The notes under the pieces are model-generated. The model made no database searches, was not told the origin of the DNA, and was given only the letters and a program-made list of their open reading frames with translations. Below, one piece after another: positions 7,271-15,284 of a stretch of DNA of 24,165 nt (position 1 is the stretch's first letter; every line of letters starts with the position of its first letter). Position numbers and translations under genes: made by a program. The stretch is from DASZGI01 sp035938995 (GTDB lineage Bacteria > Actinomycetota > Actinomycetes > Streptomycetales > Catenulisporaceae): positions 1 through 24,165 of the forward strand of contig NZ_DASZGI010000062.1 of assembly GCF_035938995.1 (NCBI RefSeq), given 5' to 3'.

Positions 7271-8152
7271 TCAGGAGTCGCGCGCGGCGAGCGCGGCCGT
7301 CCCCGCTTCCCGCATCTCGGCGACCAGGTCGGCGCGGTGCGACGGATCGCATCCGGTCATCAGCTCGACCTGGAGCACGGCCTGGTGGATCAGCAGGTCC
7401 AATCCGCCCAGCACACAGCCGCCGCCGCGTTCCCAGGCGGCGGCCAGCGGCGTGGGCCAGGGATGGTAGAGCACGTCGAACAGCGCGCCTGGGGCGGTAG
7501 GCACCGCGGCCACGAGCTCATCCGCGGCCCCGCTCGGGGTCGTGTTGATGACGAGCGGGCTGTCGAGGCCCTTAGCTGCCTCGTCCCAAAGGCGCAGCCG
7601 TGCGTCCAGGCCGAGTGATTCGACCAGCGAGCCCAGCTGAGCCGCGCGTTCAAGGGACCTGACGTACACGTCCACCGAGCCCTTCGCCACCTCGGCGAGC
7701 GCAGCCAGTGCGGACGCCGCGGTTGCGCCGCCACCGAGCACTGCGGCTGTTGGCACCGTCGTGATCCCTCGCTCGGACAGGGCCGCGACGAGGCCGGGCA
7801 CGTCGGTGTTCTCGCCGCGCCGAGAGCCGTCGGCGCCGAAAACTACGGTGTTGACCGCTTCGACCGCGCGCGCCGTGGCCCCGACCGTGTCGAGCAGCGG
7901 GATGATCGCGCGCTTGAGCGGCATGGTCAGCGATAGGCCCGCCCACTTCGCCGCATCGAGCCCGGCGACGAAGCCCGGCAGCGCCGCATCGTCCACCTCG
8001 AACGCGTCGTAGCTCCAGCCGTCCAGGCCGAGCCGCCGGTACGCGGCCCGGTGCAGGATCGGCGAGAGCGAGTGCGCGATCGGCGAGCCGAGCACGGCGG
8101 CTCGCCGGGCGGCGGCCGGGTTGTCGGCCGCCGCCTGCTCGATCCCGCTCAT
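7271..8152 (-). CDS. aroE: Shikimate dehydrogenase
   Basis: AroE reduces 3-dehydroshikimate to shikimate with NADPH. Shikimate contacts include Ser28/Ser30 (SPIAHSLSP), catalytic Lys80 (SLTMPLK), Asn101 (VNTVV) and Asp117 (ENTD). The nucleotide loop is GGGATAAS (140-147). The C-terminal GGLDLLIHQA helix completes the family pattern at 293 aa. The NADP-binding end is more divergent than the catalytic end, which is common in actinobacteria. The ATG lies ten bases behind the mltG stop, so this is the last gene of the alaS-ruvX-mltG-aroE run. Its separation from the other aro genes by two plus-strand genes is noteworthy. Confidence 0.93.
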   Translation of the reverse strand: MSGIEQAAADNPAAARRAAVLGSPIAHSLSPILHRAAYRRLGLDGWSYDAFEVDDAALPGFVAGLDAAKWAGLSLTMPLKRAIIPLLDTVGATARAVEAVNTVVFGADGSRRGENTDVPGLVAALSERGITTVPTAAVLGGGATAASALAALAEVAKGSVDVYVRSLERAAQLGSLVESLGLDARLRLWDEAAKGLDSPLVINTTPSGAADELVAAVPTAPGALFDVLYHPWPTPLAAAWERGGGCVLGGLDLLIHQAVLQVELMTGCDPSHRADLVAEMREAGTAALAARDS

Positions 8153-8162
8153 CGTCCGCTGC

Positions 8163-10343
8163 TCACCGGTTCCCGCACAGTCCGGGGTACTTGCCGCCCA
8201 GCTGCTGCCACTGCGTCGCCGTCGTGGCGTATTGCACGCCGTCCGGCGTCGCGCAGAAGAACAGGAAGGTGCTGGTGATCGGGTTCAGCGCCGCGTCTAT
8301 CGAGGTCTGGTCCGGGTTGTCGATCGGCCCCGGCGGCAGGCCCTTGATGCCGAAGACGCTGGTGTTGTACGGGTTCGTGGCGTCCTTGTTGTTCGGCGTG
8401 GTCGTGGCGTTGCCCATGCCGTACAGGGTCGCGGTGTCGAAGCCGAGGTGCTGGAAGTTGGTCGACTTCAGCCGGTTGAACACCACGCCGGCGATCTTGT
8501 TCAGGTCGCTGGTGTTGCTGCCCGCCTCGGCCCGCGCCAGGGAGGCGATGATCAGCATGTTGTACTCGCTCTCGCCGGCCGCCTGCGCCTTGACCGCGAG
8601 GTTCTCCTGGCTGAACACCGCCAGCTGGTCGTCGACCATCTTCTTGAGCAGGCCGGTCGGGTTGTTGGTGAAGTCGGGCAGGTTGTAGCTCTCCGAGGCG
8701 ATGAACCCCTCGATGTGCGCGTACGGGAACTTGGCGCCCGGCTTCGCGGTGTCCCACGTCGGCAGGTCGATGTTCCCGGTGGCGATGATGTTCTGGAGGT
8801 CGGCGTCCTTCCAGCCGGTCTTCTGCTCGAGCGCGGCGAAGATCTGGCCGGCGCGCTCTCCGCCGTAGGTGATCAGCTGGGACTTGCTGTCCTTGGTCTT
8901 CGGGTCGAGCAGGTCGGTGATGGACGCGGCGGCGCTGATCCCCTTGGGCAGGAGGTAGGTGCCGGATTCTATGTTCGCGCAGTTCGTGTTCGACTTGCAC
9001 GCGTCGGTGAAGGCGCGCTGGCTCTTGACGATCCCGGCGGCGAAGAGGATTCCGCCGATCGTCGTACCGCCGGCGCCCGTCGGGATCGTGACGTCGATGC
9101 TGGCCCCGCTGCCGGTGGCCGAGGTGTAGTCCGGCGGCGCGCCGTACTTGCTCTGATACCACTTGTAAGCCGAGTAACCCCCGTAGCCCAGGCCGCCGGC
9201 CAGGACGGAGAAGGCGACGAACACGGCCAGGCAGTTGCGGCCCTTCTTCTGCTTGAGCTTGCGCCCGCCGCGCCGGCCGTCGCCGTCTGCGTCGTCCTCG
9301 TCGTCCATGAGGCTGAAGTGGTCATCATCGTGGTCGTCGTCGCGGGCGGGCGGGACGGCGCGACGCGAGGACCTGCCCGGCACCTCTGAGCGCGCGGCCT
9401 CCGAGCGCGTGCTGGCGCGGGAGTCCTGCTCGTCCCGGGCCGGGGTGCCGGAGCGGCGCGGGCGAGTCAGGAATTCATCGGAGCCGTACTCGCCACTCGA
9501 TCCGTCCCCATACTCGCCGCTCGATCTGTCCCCGTACTCGCTCGTACCGTACTCGTCGCTGGACGCGGCGGGGCGGCGGCGGCTGGCACCGCTCGCACCG
9601 GATGCTGTGGCGTAGGCGCCCGTCGAGTATCCGTCGGCGCGACGTGCTGACCCATAGTCAGCCTGAGCGGGGTCACCCAGACGCGGCTGCTGCGGTTGTT
9701 GCGGCTGCTGTTGGCGACCGTAGGAACCAGAGGTACGCGGACCGGACGCGTACGGGTCGGAACTGTAGGTACCCGAAGCGTACGGGTCTGCGGCATAGGG
9801 ATCCGCGTACGGCTGTGGCGTCGGCGTCTGCTGTTGGGCCGCGGGACGGGAAGCCTGACTGGGTCGGCCGTAGGTGCTGGAGGAGTTGTAGTCCTGCTCC
9901 GGTTGGGCGTAGCCGGGCTGAGAGTAGCTGCCGCTCTGCGAGTAATCGGGCTGCGAGTAGTCCGGCTGCCTGTACTCGGGCTGAGAGTACTCGGGTTGGG
10001 AGTACTCGGGTTGGGAGTACTCGCGCCTCGTGTAATCGGGCTGCGTGTAGCCAGAGGTCGGATAATCAGGTGACGCGTATTCAGCCTGCGAGTAACCCGA
10101 CCGCGAGCCGTGCCAGTCCTGCGATCCGCCGGGCTGATTCGGGTCCTGATAATATCCTTGGCCTGACTCCGAAGCGTAGCCCTGCGGATACGGATCCTGT
10201 GTATACTGCTGCTCGGAGTAGCCGGAGGCCTGCTGTTCGGGGTACTGCTGTCGCACCCCGGCCGCGCGCCGTCCGCGCCCGTACGGATCGCTTCCGGTCA
10301 CGGGCTCTTGAGATTCGCCGCCGTACCAACCGTCGTCGCTCAA
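8163..10343 (-). CDS. mltG: Endolytic murein transglycosylase MltG, long N-terminal extension
   Basis: MltG (YceG) cuts nascent peptidoglycan strands from the outer face of the membrane. Of 726 residues, about 1-365 are disordered and cytoplasmic: YSQPEY repeats (about 100-136), a Gln/Pro stretch (168-220), SSGEYG repeats (265-288) and an acidic then basic patch (335-370). One membrane helix spans about 371-392. The YceG domain follows, with the conserved Glu606 in SLARAEAG, FNRLK (622-626), LYGMGN (640-645) and GLPPGPI (668-674). Homologues typically have much shorter N-termini. The TTG start overlaps the ruvX stop (TTGA) and has AAGGAG eight bases upstream. The N-terminal repeats may contact divisome or elongation partners; that is inference. 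Confidence 0.92.
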   Translation of the reverse strand: MSDDGWYGGESQEPVTGSDPYGRGRRAAGVRQQYPEQQASGYSEQQYTQDPYPQGYASESGQGYYQDPNQPGGSQDWHGSRSGYSQAEYASPDYPTSGYTQPDYTRREYSQPEYSQPEYSQPEYRQPDYSQPDYSQSGSYSQPGYAQPEQDYNSSSTYGRPSQASRPAAQQQTPTPQPYADPYAADPYASGTYSSDPYASGPRTSGSYGRQQQPQQPQQPRLGDPAQADYGSARRADGYSTGAYATASGASGASRRRPAASSDEYGTSEYGDRSSGEYGDGSSGEYGSDEFLTRPRRSGTPARDEQDSRASTRSEAARSEVPGRSSRRAVPPARDDDHDDDHFSLMDDEDDADGDGRRGGRKLKQKKGRNCLAVFVAFSVLAGGLGYGGYSAYKWYQSKYGAPPDYTSATGSGASIDVTIPTGAGGTTIGGILFAAGIVKSQRAFTDACKSNTNCANIESGTYLLPKGISAAASITDLLDPKTKDSKSQLITYGGERAGQIFAALEQKTGWKDADLQNIIATGNIDLPTWDTAKPGAKFPYAHIEGFIASESYNLPDFTNNPTGLLKKMVDDQLAVFSQENLAVKAQAAGESEYNMLIIASLARAEAGSNTSDLNKIAGVVFNRLKSTNFQHLGFDTATLYGMGNATTTPNNKDATNPYNTSVFGIKGLPPGPIDNPDQTSIDAALNPITSTFLFFCATPDGVQYATTATQWQQLGGKYPGLCGNR
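9484..9540 (-). repeat. 24-bp tandem repeats in mltG (SSGEYGD)
   Basis: Two 24-base units (9484-9507 and 9508-9531) plus nine bases of a third differ at a few positions. They encode repeated EYGD-SSG peptides in the disordered N-terminus of MltG. In-frame periodicity suggests slippage-driven length change that keeps the gene open. Confidence 0.8.
9936..10043 (-). repeat. 15-bp tandem repeats in mltG (YSQPE)
   Basis: The core is identical 15-base units GAGTACTCGGGTTGG (plus strand) at 9985-9999 and 10000-10014, flanked by diverged copies. They encode YSQPE/YSQPD pentapeptides. The array is coding, in frame and without spacers, so it is a protein repeat and not a CRISPR. Confidence 0.85.
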
Positions 10344-10837
10344 GCCTCGAACTCCTTCACCGGGGCGTGCGGCGCGACATCCTCGTCGGCCTCGGACAGA
10401 TGACCGGGCGGACGACCGGAGGCCCGCTCGGCGTCGAGCGCGTTCTGCAGGATCACCACCGCCGCGGCCTGGTCGACGACCGAGCGGCTTCTGCGCCCTC
10501 GAACACCCGACTCGCGTAGTCCACGGGTCGCGGTCACGGTTGTCAACCTCTCATCGACAAGGCGTACGGGAATCGGGTGAATTGTCCGAGCAAGGTCCCG
10601 GGCGAAGGCGCGCGCCTTCGCCGCCGCCGGGCCCTCCCCGCCGGACAGCGATCTGGGCAGCCCGACGACCACCTCGACGGCCTCGTGCTCGGCGGTCAAC
10701 GCGGCCAGCCGGGCCAGGTCGCCCGCGCCGGCCCGGACCGTCTCCAGCGGCGTCGCCAGCAGTCCGTCGAGGTCGCACACGGCGACTCCGATCCGGACCG
10801 CGCCGACGTCCACGCCGAGCCGCCTGCCTCGCCTCAT
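10340..10837 (-). CDS. ruvX: RuvX/YqgF family Holliday junction resolvase-like nuclease
   Basis: The YqgF/RuvX RNase-H-like fold is implicated in pre-16S rRNA processing and possibly in Holliday junction resolution. LGVDVGAVRIGVAVCD near the N-terminus carries the first catalytic Asp. VVGLPRSLSGGEGPAA, VRLVDERLTT and RSVVDQAAAVVILQ follow in family order. The frame is open upstream to a GTG at 10918, but homology starts at MRRGRRLGVDVG. The ATG used (165 aa) has no ribosome site of its own; it overlaps, as ATGA, the stop of a ten-codon ORF that does have one. It is followed directly by mltG. The catalytic assignment follows the family and is not shown by the sequence alone. Confidence 0.9.
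   Translation of the reverse strand: MRRGRRLGVDVGAVRIGVAVCDLDGLLATPLETVRAGAGDLARLAALTAEHEAVEVVVGLPRSLSGGEGPAAAKARAFARDLARTIHPIPVRLVDERLTTVTATRGLRESGVRGRRSRSVVDQAAAVVILQNALDAERASGRPPGHLSEADEDVAPHAPVKEFEA
10352..10357 (-). promoter_or_regulatory. Ribosome-binding site deciding mltG TTG start
   Basis: AAGGAG on the minus strand, eight bases before the TTG that overlaps the ruvX stop codon. It lies inside the ruvX coding end and is the main reason to accept a TTG start for mltG. Confidence 0.65.
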
Positions 10838-10866
10838 ATACCCGGTCTCATCCCGCAGCTTGTCAT
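10834..10866 (-). CDS. Candidate ten-residue leader ORF coupled to ruvX
   Basis: A tiny ORF (MTSCGMRPGI) starts with ATG ten bases after a perfect AAGGAG (minus strand of 10877-10882). Its TGA overlaps the ruvX ATG as ATGA. No in-frame ATG, GTG or TTG lies between that ribosome site and the ruvX ATG, so the site most simply serves this ORF, and ruvX would be translated by termination-reinitiation. The peptide may have no function of its own. The alternative is that ruvX starts at GTG 10918 and the AAGGAG is coincidental. Confidence 0.4.
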   Translation of the reverse strand: MTSCGMRPGI

Positions 10867-11010
10867 ACGAACAGTTCTCCTTACGGTGCGGCAGCGCACG
10901 CCCTCCGGTCACACGCACAGCTCTGCCCGCAATCCAGTGTCACGCGCGCGGGCGCGTTCCGGCTCAATGCGCGCCGCACTATTCTCGGGGCGCCACGCGC
11001 CGCCGCAGGC

Positions 11011-13683
11011 TCAACCGGCGAGGGTGGCCTCTACGTGCCGCCGCACCGACTCGAGCGCCGCATCGAGCGCTCCCGCGTCGGTGCCGCCGCCCTGCGCGAT
11101 GTCGTCCTTGCCGCCACCGCCGCCGCCGAGCACCTGCGCGGCCACCCGGACCAGCGCGCCCGCCTTCAGGCCCGCCTCCCGCGCCGCCTCGTTGGTCGCC
11201 ACGAGCACCAGCGGCTTCTGGCCGGCGGCGCTCGCCACCGCGACCACCGCCGGGCGGGCGCCGAGCCGGGCGCGCACGTTCAGCGCGAGCTTGCGCAGGT
11301 CGTCCGCGGTGGTGCCGTCGGGTGCGCGGTGCGCGACGTAGGCGACGCCGTGCACGTCAGCCGGGTTGGCCGCCAGTTCGCCCGCGACCGCGAGGACCTG
11401 CCCAGCCCGCAGCGCCGCGATCTCCTTCTCCGCCTCGCGCAGCTTGGCGACGATCCCGGCGATCCGCTCCGGCGCCTCCTCGGGCCGCGCCTTGATCGCC
11501 TCGGCGACCTGCGCGAGCAGCACGTGCTCGCGGGCCAGGAAGTTATAGGCGTCCGCGCCGACCAGTGCCTCTACTCGCCGCACGCCCGCGCCGATCGACG
11601 ATTCGTGCAGCAGCTTGACCAGGCCGAGCCGTCCGGTGTTCGGCACGTGTGTACCGCCGCATAGTTCGTGCGCCCACTCGCCGACGGACACCACGCGCAC
11701 CCGGTCGCCGTACTTCTCGCCGAACAGCGCCATAGCGCCCATCGCCTTGGCCTCGGGCTGCGACATGGTTTGCGCGGTGACCGCGAGGTCGTCCACCAGC
11801 ACCTCGTTGACCAGCTGCTCCACGTCGGCCAACACCGACGGCGGGACCGCCTGAGGGCTGGCGAAGTCGAACCGGAAGCGGCCGGGGGCGTTCTCCGAAC
11901 CCGCCTGGGTCGCGGTCTCGCCGAGCAGCTCGCGGAACGCGCGGTGCACCATGTGCGTCGCGGTGTGCGCGCGGGAGATCGCGTGGCGGCGGCTCAGGTC
12001 GACGACCGACTCCGCGGGCTGGCCGAGGGTGGCCTCGCCGTCCCGGACCACCGCGCGGTGCACGATCAGGTCGCCGACCGGCTTCTGCACGTCCACGACC
12101 TCGACGAGCGCGCCGTTGCCGAGGCGGATCAGTCCCTGGTCGGCCAGCTGGCCGCCGCTCTCCGCGTAGAAGGGGGTGCGGTCGAGCACCAGCTCGACCT
12201 CCTGGCCGGGCGCCGCCGACGCCGCGACCGAACCGCCGACGAGCAGGCCGCGCACGACGCCTTCGGTAGTGGTCTCGGCGTAGCCGGTGAACTCGGTGGC
12301 GCCCGCCTGGTCGTAGACCTCCCGGTACGCCGACAGGTCCGCGTGCCCGGTCTTCTTCGCCTTCGCGTCCTCCTTAGCCCGGGTCCGCTGCTCGGACATC
12401 AGGCGGCGGAAGCCCTCCTCGTCGACGGCGAGACCCTGCTCGGCCGCCATCTCGAGGGTCAGGTCGATCGGGAAGCCGAAGGTGTCGTGCAGCTTGAACG
12501 CGTCGGCCGCCGGGAGGGTCGCGGAGCCGGACCGCTTGGCCGTCGCCACCGCGGTGTCGAGGATCGTGGTGCCGGTCTTGAGCGTCTCCAGGAACGACTT
12601 CTCCTCGCCGACCGCGACCGCGTCGATCCGGCCGCGGTCGGCGATCAGCTCGGGGTACTGGGGGCCCATCGCCTCGATGGTGGCGCCCACCAGTTCGTGG
12701 ATCGTCGGCTGGTGCGCGCCGAGCAGCCGCATGTTGCGGATCGCCCGGCGCATGATCCGGCGCAGCACGTAGCCGCGGCCCTCGTTGCCCGGGATGACGC
12801 CGTCGCCGATGAGCATCGTCGCGGCGCGGACGTGGTCGGTGACGACGCGCAGGGAGACGTCGGTCTTGTGGTCCTTGCCGTACACGGTCCCGGTCAGCTG
12901 CACCGCCCGGTCCATGATCTTGCGGGAGGTATCGATCTCGTAGAGGTTGTCGACCCCCTGCAGGACCGTGGCCAGCCGCTCGAGGCCGAGCCCGGTGTCG
13001 ATGTTCTTGGCCGGCAGCTCGCCCAGGATCGGGAAGTCCGCCTTGCCGTCGCCCGGCCCCCGCTCGTACTGCATGAAGACCAGGTTCCACAGCTCCAGGT
13101 AGCGCTCGCCGTTGGCCGCCGGGCCGCCCTCCTCGCCGTATTCGGGGCCGCGGTCGTAGTTGATCTCGGAGCAGGGGCCGCAGGGGCCGGGCACGCCCAT
13201 CGACCAGAAGTTGGAGTCCATGCCGAGCCGCTGGATGCGCTCGGCGGGCACGCCGATCTTGTCGTGCCAGATCCCGTACGCCTCGTCGTCGTCCTTGTAG
13301 ACGGTGATCCACAGCTTCTCCGGCGGGAGGCCGTATCCCCCGTCAGCCACGGAGGAGGTCATCAGCTCCCACGCGTAGGTGATGGCGCCTTCCTTGAAGT
13401 AGTCGCCGAAGGAGAAGTTGCCGCACATCTGGAAGAAGGTCGCGTGCCGCGTGGTCTTGCCGACCTCGTCGATGTCGGGGGTGCGCACGCACTTCTGCAC
13501 GGAGGTGGCGCGCGGCGCGGGCGGCGGCTCCTCGCCGAGGAAGTACGGCTTGAACGGGACCATGCCGGCCGGGACGAGCAGGAGCGTCGGATCCGAGGCG
13601 ATCAGCGAGGCGGACGGGATCTCGGCGTGTCCGCGCTTGACGAAGAAGTCGAGCCAGCGGCGGCGGATTTCTGCTGAGTCCAT
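11011..13683 (-). CDS. alaS: Alanyl-tRNA synthetase
   Basis: AlaRS charges tRNA-Ala and edits mischarged Ser/Gly. The full 890-aa architecture is present: a class II catalytic core (motif 2 around GNFSFGDYFKEGA, 88-100; motif 3 GLGLERL, 231-237), the tRNA-recognition region, and an editing domain with zinc ligands His573/His577 (HTATH) and Cys675/His679 (CGGTH). A C-Ala domain ends with GGGGGGKDD (853-861). The frame is open for 14 codons upstream, but the ATG used matches family N-termini and has GAGAGG ten bases before it. That site lies inside an inverted-repeat hairpin. A PPP run at 53-55 makes it a likely EF-P client. It is preceded by the DUF6167-like gene and followed by ruvX after about 145 bases. 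Confidence 0.97.
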   Translation of the reverse strand: MDSAEIRRRWLDFFVKRGHAEIPSASLIASDPTLLLVPAGMVPFKPYFLGEEPPPAPRATSVQKCVRTPDIDEVGKTTRHATFFQMCGNFSFGDYFKEGAITYAWELMTSSVADGGYGLPPEKLWITVYKDDDEAYGIWHDKIGVPAERIQRLGMDSNFWSMGVPGPCGPCSEINYDRGPEYGEEGGPAANGERYLELWNLVFMQYERGPGDGKADFPILGELPAKNIDTGLGLERLATVLQGVDNLYEIDTSRKIMDRAVQLTGTVYGKDHKTDVSLRVVTDHVRAATMLIGDGVIPGNEGRGYVLRRIMRRAIRNMRLLGAHQPTIHELVGATIEAMGPQYPELIADRGRIDAVAVGEEKSFLETLKTGTTILDTAVATAKRSGSATLPAADAFKLHDTFGFPIDLTLEMAAEQGLAVDEEGFRRLMSEQRTRAKEDAKAKKTGHADLSAYREVYDQAGATEFTGYAETTTEGVVRGLLVGGSVAASAAPGQEVELVLDRTPFYAESGGQLADQGLIRLGNGALVEVVDVQKPVGDLIVHRAVVRDGEATLGQPAESVVDLSRRHAISRAHTATHMVHRAFRELLGETATQAGSENAPGRFRFDFASPQAVPPSVLADVEQLVNEVLVDDLAVTAQTMSQPEAKAMGAMALFGEKYGDRVRVVSVGEWAHELCGGTHVPNTGRLGLVKLLHESSIGAGVRRVEALVGADAYNFLAREHVLLAQVAEAIKARPEEAPERIAGIVAKLREAEKEIAALRAGQVLAVAGELAANPADVHGVAYVAHRAPDGTTADDLRKLALNVRARLGARPAVVAVASAAGQKPLVLVATNEAAREAGLKAGALVRVAAQVLGGGGGGKDDIAQGGGTDAGALDAALESVRRHVEATLAG

Positions 13684-13688
13684 CGGTC

Positions 13689-13715
13689 CAGTGCCTCTCG
13701 AAACGGGTTTCACTG
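13689..13715 (-). promoter_or_regulatory. Inverted-repeat hairpin around the alaS ribosome site
   Basis: On the alaS mRNA strand, CAGTG pairs with CACTG (13711-13715 and 13689-13693) and the adjacent GAAAC pairs with GTTTC around a CC loop. The GAGAGG ribosome site (13694-13699) lies between the inner stem and the closing outer arm. It could limit initiation or bind a regulator. E. coli AlaRS represses its own gene at a palindrome near the start, but the mechanism here is inference. Confidence 0.4.
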
Positions 13716-13811
13716 CACGGTTCACTGCTTGCGGGCGGGGGCCGGGCGCGCGCCCGCACGAGCCATTGTCTCAGGACGGAGCTGTGTCTTAGGACGGCGC
13801 AGCGGCCCGGC

Positions 13812-14066
13812 TCAGCGGTCGTGGGGGCCGTCGGGGTCGGGGCTGTCCATGCCGAGCGCCCGGTACAGCTCCATCTCGCGCTCGGCGGCGGCGTACTGGA
13901 CGTCGTCGAGGAAGCCGCGGACCGAGCCGCTGAGGGCGCCGGGGAGCCCCGAGGCGCTGTCAGCCAGGCCGGACGGGCTGAACTTGCGCAGGGTCTTGGC
14001 GCCCTTGGTGACCACGAGGACGCCGACGGACGCGCCGAGGGCGATCCAGAACACGCGCTTGTACAT
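13812..14066 (-). CDS. Small membrane-anchored protein, DUF6167-like
   Basis: This 84-aa protein has an N-terminal hydrophobic segment (about 5-20: VFWIALGASVGVLVV), then KGAKTLRKFSP, a short amphipathic part and a C-terminal helix (AAEREMELYRALG). The layout and the location just upstream of alaS match the DUF6167 proteins of Streptomyces. It begins seven bases after the DUF948 gene, so they are co-transcribed. Its function is unknown; membrane anchoring with a cytoplasmic tail is inferred from hydrophobicity and the basic residues after the helix. Confidence 0.75.
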   Translation of the reverse strand: MYKRVFWIALGASVGVLVVTKGAKTLRKFSPSGLADSASGLPGALSGSVRGFLDDVQYAAAEREMELYRALGMDSPDPDGPHDR

Positions 14067-14073
14067 GGTGTCG

Positions 14074-14496
14074 TCAGCCCTTCCGTGCCCGGCGCTCGGC
14101 CTTGAGCTCCGCGCGAACGCGCTTGTCCACCTCTGCCTTGCGCCGGTTGGCGATCGCGGTCCGCACGCCGTACGAGAACGCGGCGGCCTTGATCATCGGG
14201 CCGCCGACGGTGGCAGAGAAGGTTGAGGCGAGGGCGGAGGCGTTACCGGAGACGTTGGCCACGTTGTCGGTGATGGTGTCCACCTTGACCAGCTGCTGAT
14301 TCGTGGTGACCACGGTGGCGGTGATCTCGCCGAGCAGCGGGACCGTCTGGTCGGTGATCCCGGAGACCAGCTTGGTGGCCTCCTTGAGCACCTGGGCGAG
14401 GCGGATCAGGACGAAGCACAGGAACACGACGCCGATCCCGAAGAAGATCGCGAAAACCAGTCCTACGACTGCTCCGGCAGACACCTTGAGATCCAT
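14074..14496 (-). CDS. DUF948 membrane protein
   Basis: The 140-aa product has one strong N-terminal membrane helix (about 8-33: AVVGLVFAIFFGIGVVFLCFVLIRLA). A long helical region rich in Thr/Val with regular spacing (35-100) is probably coiled coil, and the tail is very basic (RRKAEVDKRVRAELKAERR). This is the DUF948 pattern, and this gene with the DUF6167-like gene upstream of alaS is standard in actinobacteria. The ATG has GAAGGG immediately upstream, which is an unusually close ribosome site. Function is unknown. Confidence 0.82.
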   Translation of the reverse strand: MDLKVSAGAVVGLVFAIFFGIGVVFLCFVLIRLAQVLKEATKLVSGITDQTVPLLGEITATVVTTNQQLVKVDTITDNVANVSGNASALASTFSATVGGPMIKAAAFSYGVRTAIANRRKAEVDKRVRAELKAERRARKG

Positions 14497-14723
14497 CCCT
14501 TCGCCCTGTGCGTTCCCGTCGGCCCAGACCTTATCGCGTCCGGCTCCTTAGTTAGTGCGCATGTGAGGTCCTGAGCACGGGACGGCCCGTGCGCGCGATG
14601 AGCGGCAACGACGGGCGTCGGACGGCGGCGCGCGACGCCTTCGGTTCAGGAGCGCGGTCGCCCGATGTGATGATCGTGCGACGAGGCGGTTCGAGGGCGG
14701 CCGGCAGCCACCACGATGTGCGC

Positions 14724-15284
14724 ATGACCGACAGTGACAGGTGGAGCTTCCGCCTCGGATTCGGGCCTTTCGCCCCCACGCGGGCGGACGACGAGAACTA
14801 CGTGGCGTACATGCGGCTGAAGACGGCGCCGCCGGACGGTTGCGAGTTCTTGGAGGATTACGGCGTCGCCCGGCTCGAGTGCAGCCGGGCCGGGGAGAAC
14901 CGGTTCGCGGCCATCGGTCGGTTGCTCCGGGAAATCCGCACGGATTACGGCCTCGTCGGCATGGACAGCCTGGGCATCGACAAGCTCTGGGAGTGGGTCC
15001 CGCAGGACCGCGAGTGGACCGAGTCCGTCACCGGGCAGCTGCTGCTCATGGGGGCGAGCCGGGCAGAGCAGCTCGGCATCGGTGTCGAGGACGTGGTGGC
15101 CTTGGTGCGCGATGCCATGACGCCGACGGCGAAACGACGTCATCCGGGTTCTTCGAGGTCGACGGGCAGTCGTACAGCGGGGCGGTCGGCCTCCGGCACC
15201 GATTCAGCAGCGCCCGGCACGGGCGCAGGCAGCTCCATCCACAGGCCGGGCTCTCGCAAGGCGACGAACCCCGCGCCCGAATAG
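14724..15284 (+). CDS. Unknown protein, 3' end antisense to GNAT gene
   Basis: I do not recognise this 186-aa product. Residues 1-130 look like a real soluble domain: WSFRLGFGPFAP, a mixed middle with FLEDYGVARLEC, and a helical end (GASRAEQLGIGVEDVVALVRDAM). After residue 131 the sequence becomes Ser/Arg/Gly-rich and low in complexity, exactly where it begins to overlap the GNAT gene on the other strand (145 bases). This suggests the tail is an antisense read-through caused by loss of a natural stop near 15120, or a genuine long overlap. A TGA sits at 15118-15120 one frame away. An upstream start at 14589 is possible, but that region reads as non-coding. No clear ribosome site precedes the chosen ATG. 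Confidence 0.5.
   Translation: MTDSDRWSFRLGFGPFAPTRADDENYVAYMRLKTAPPDGCEFLEDYGVARLECSRAGENRFAAIGRLLREIRTDYGLVGMDSLGIDKLWEWVPQDREWTESVTGQLLLMGASRAEQLGIGVEDVVALVRDAMTPTAKRRHPGSSRSTGSRTAGRSASGTDSAAPGTGAGSSIHRPGSRKATNPAPE

Noticed and set aside
9936..10043. Regular short repeats resembling a CRISPR-like array
   Set aside because: Units are 15 bases, contiguous, without spacers, and in frame within mltG, where they encode YSQPE repeats.
10989..11001. GGCGC-CAC-GCGCC hairpin after alaS as a terminator
   Set aside because: A 5-bp GC palindrome is expected by chance in this composition, and the downstream ruvX operon is in the same direction.
11668..13677. A 669-codon open frame on the plus strand
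   Set aside because: It is exactly antisense to alaS, whose complete family motifs are on the other strand. Its product is Arg/Gly/Val/Asp-rich with no domain; high-GC DNA commonly gives such shadows.
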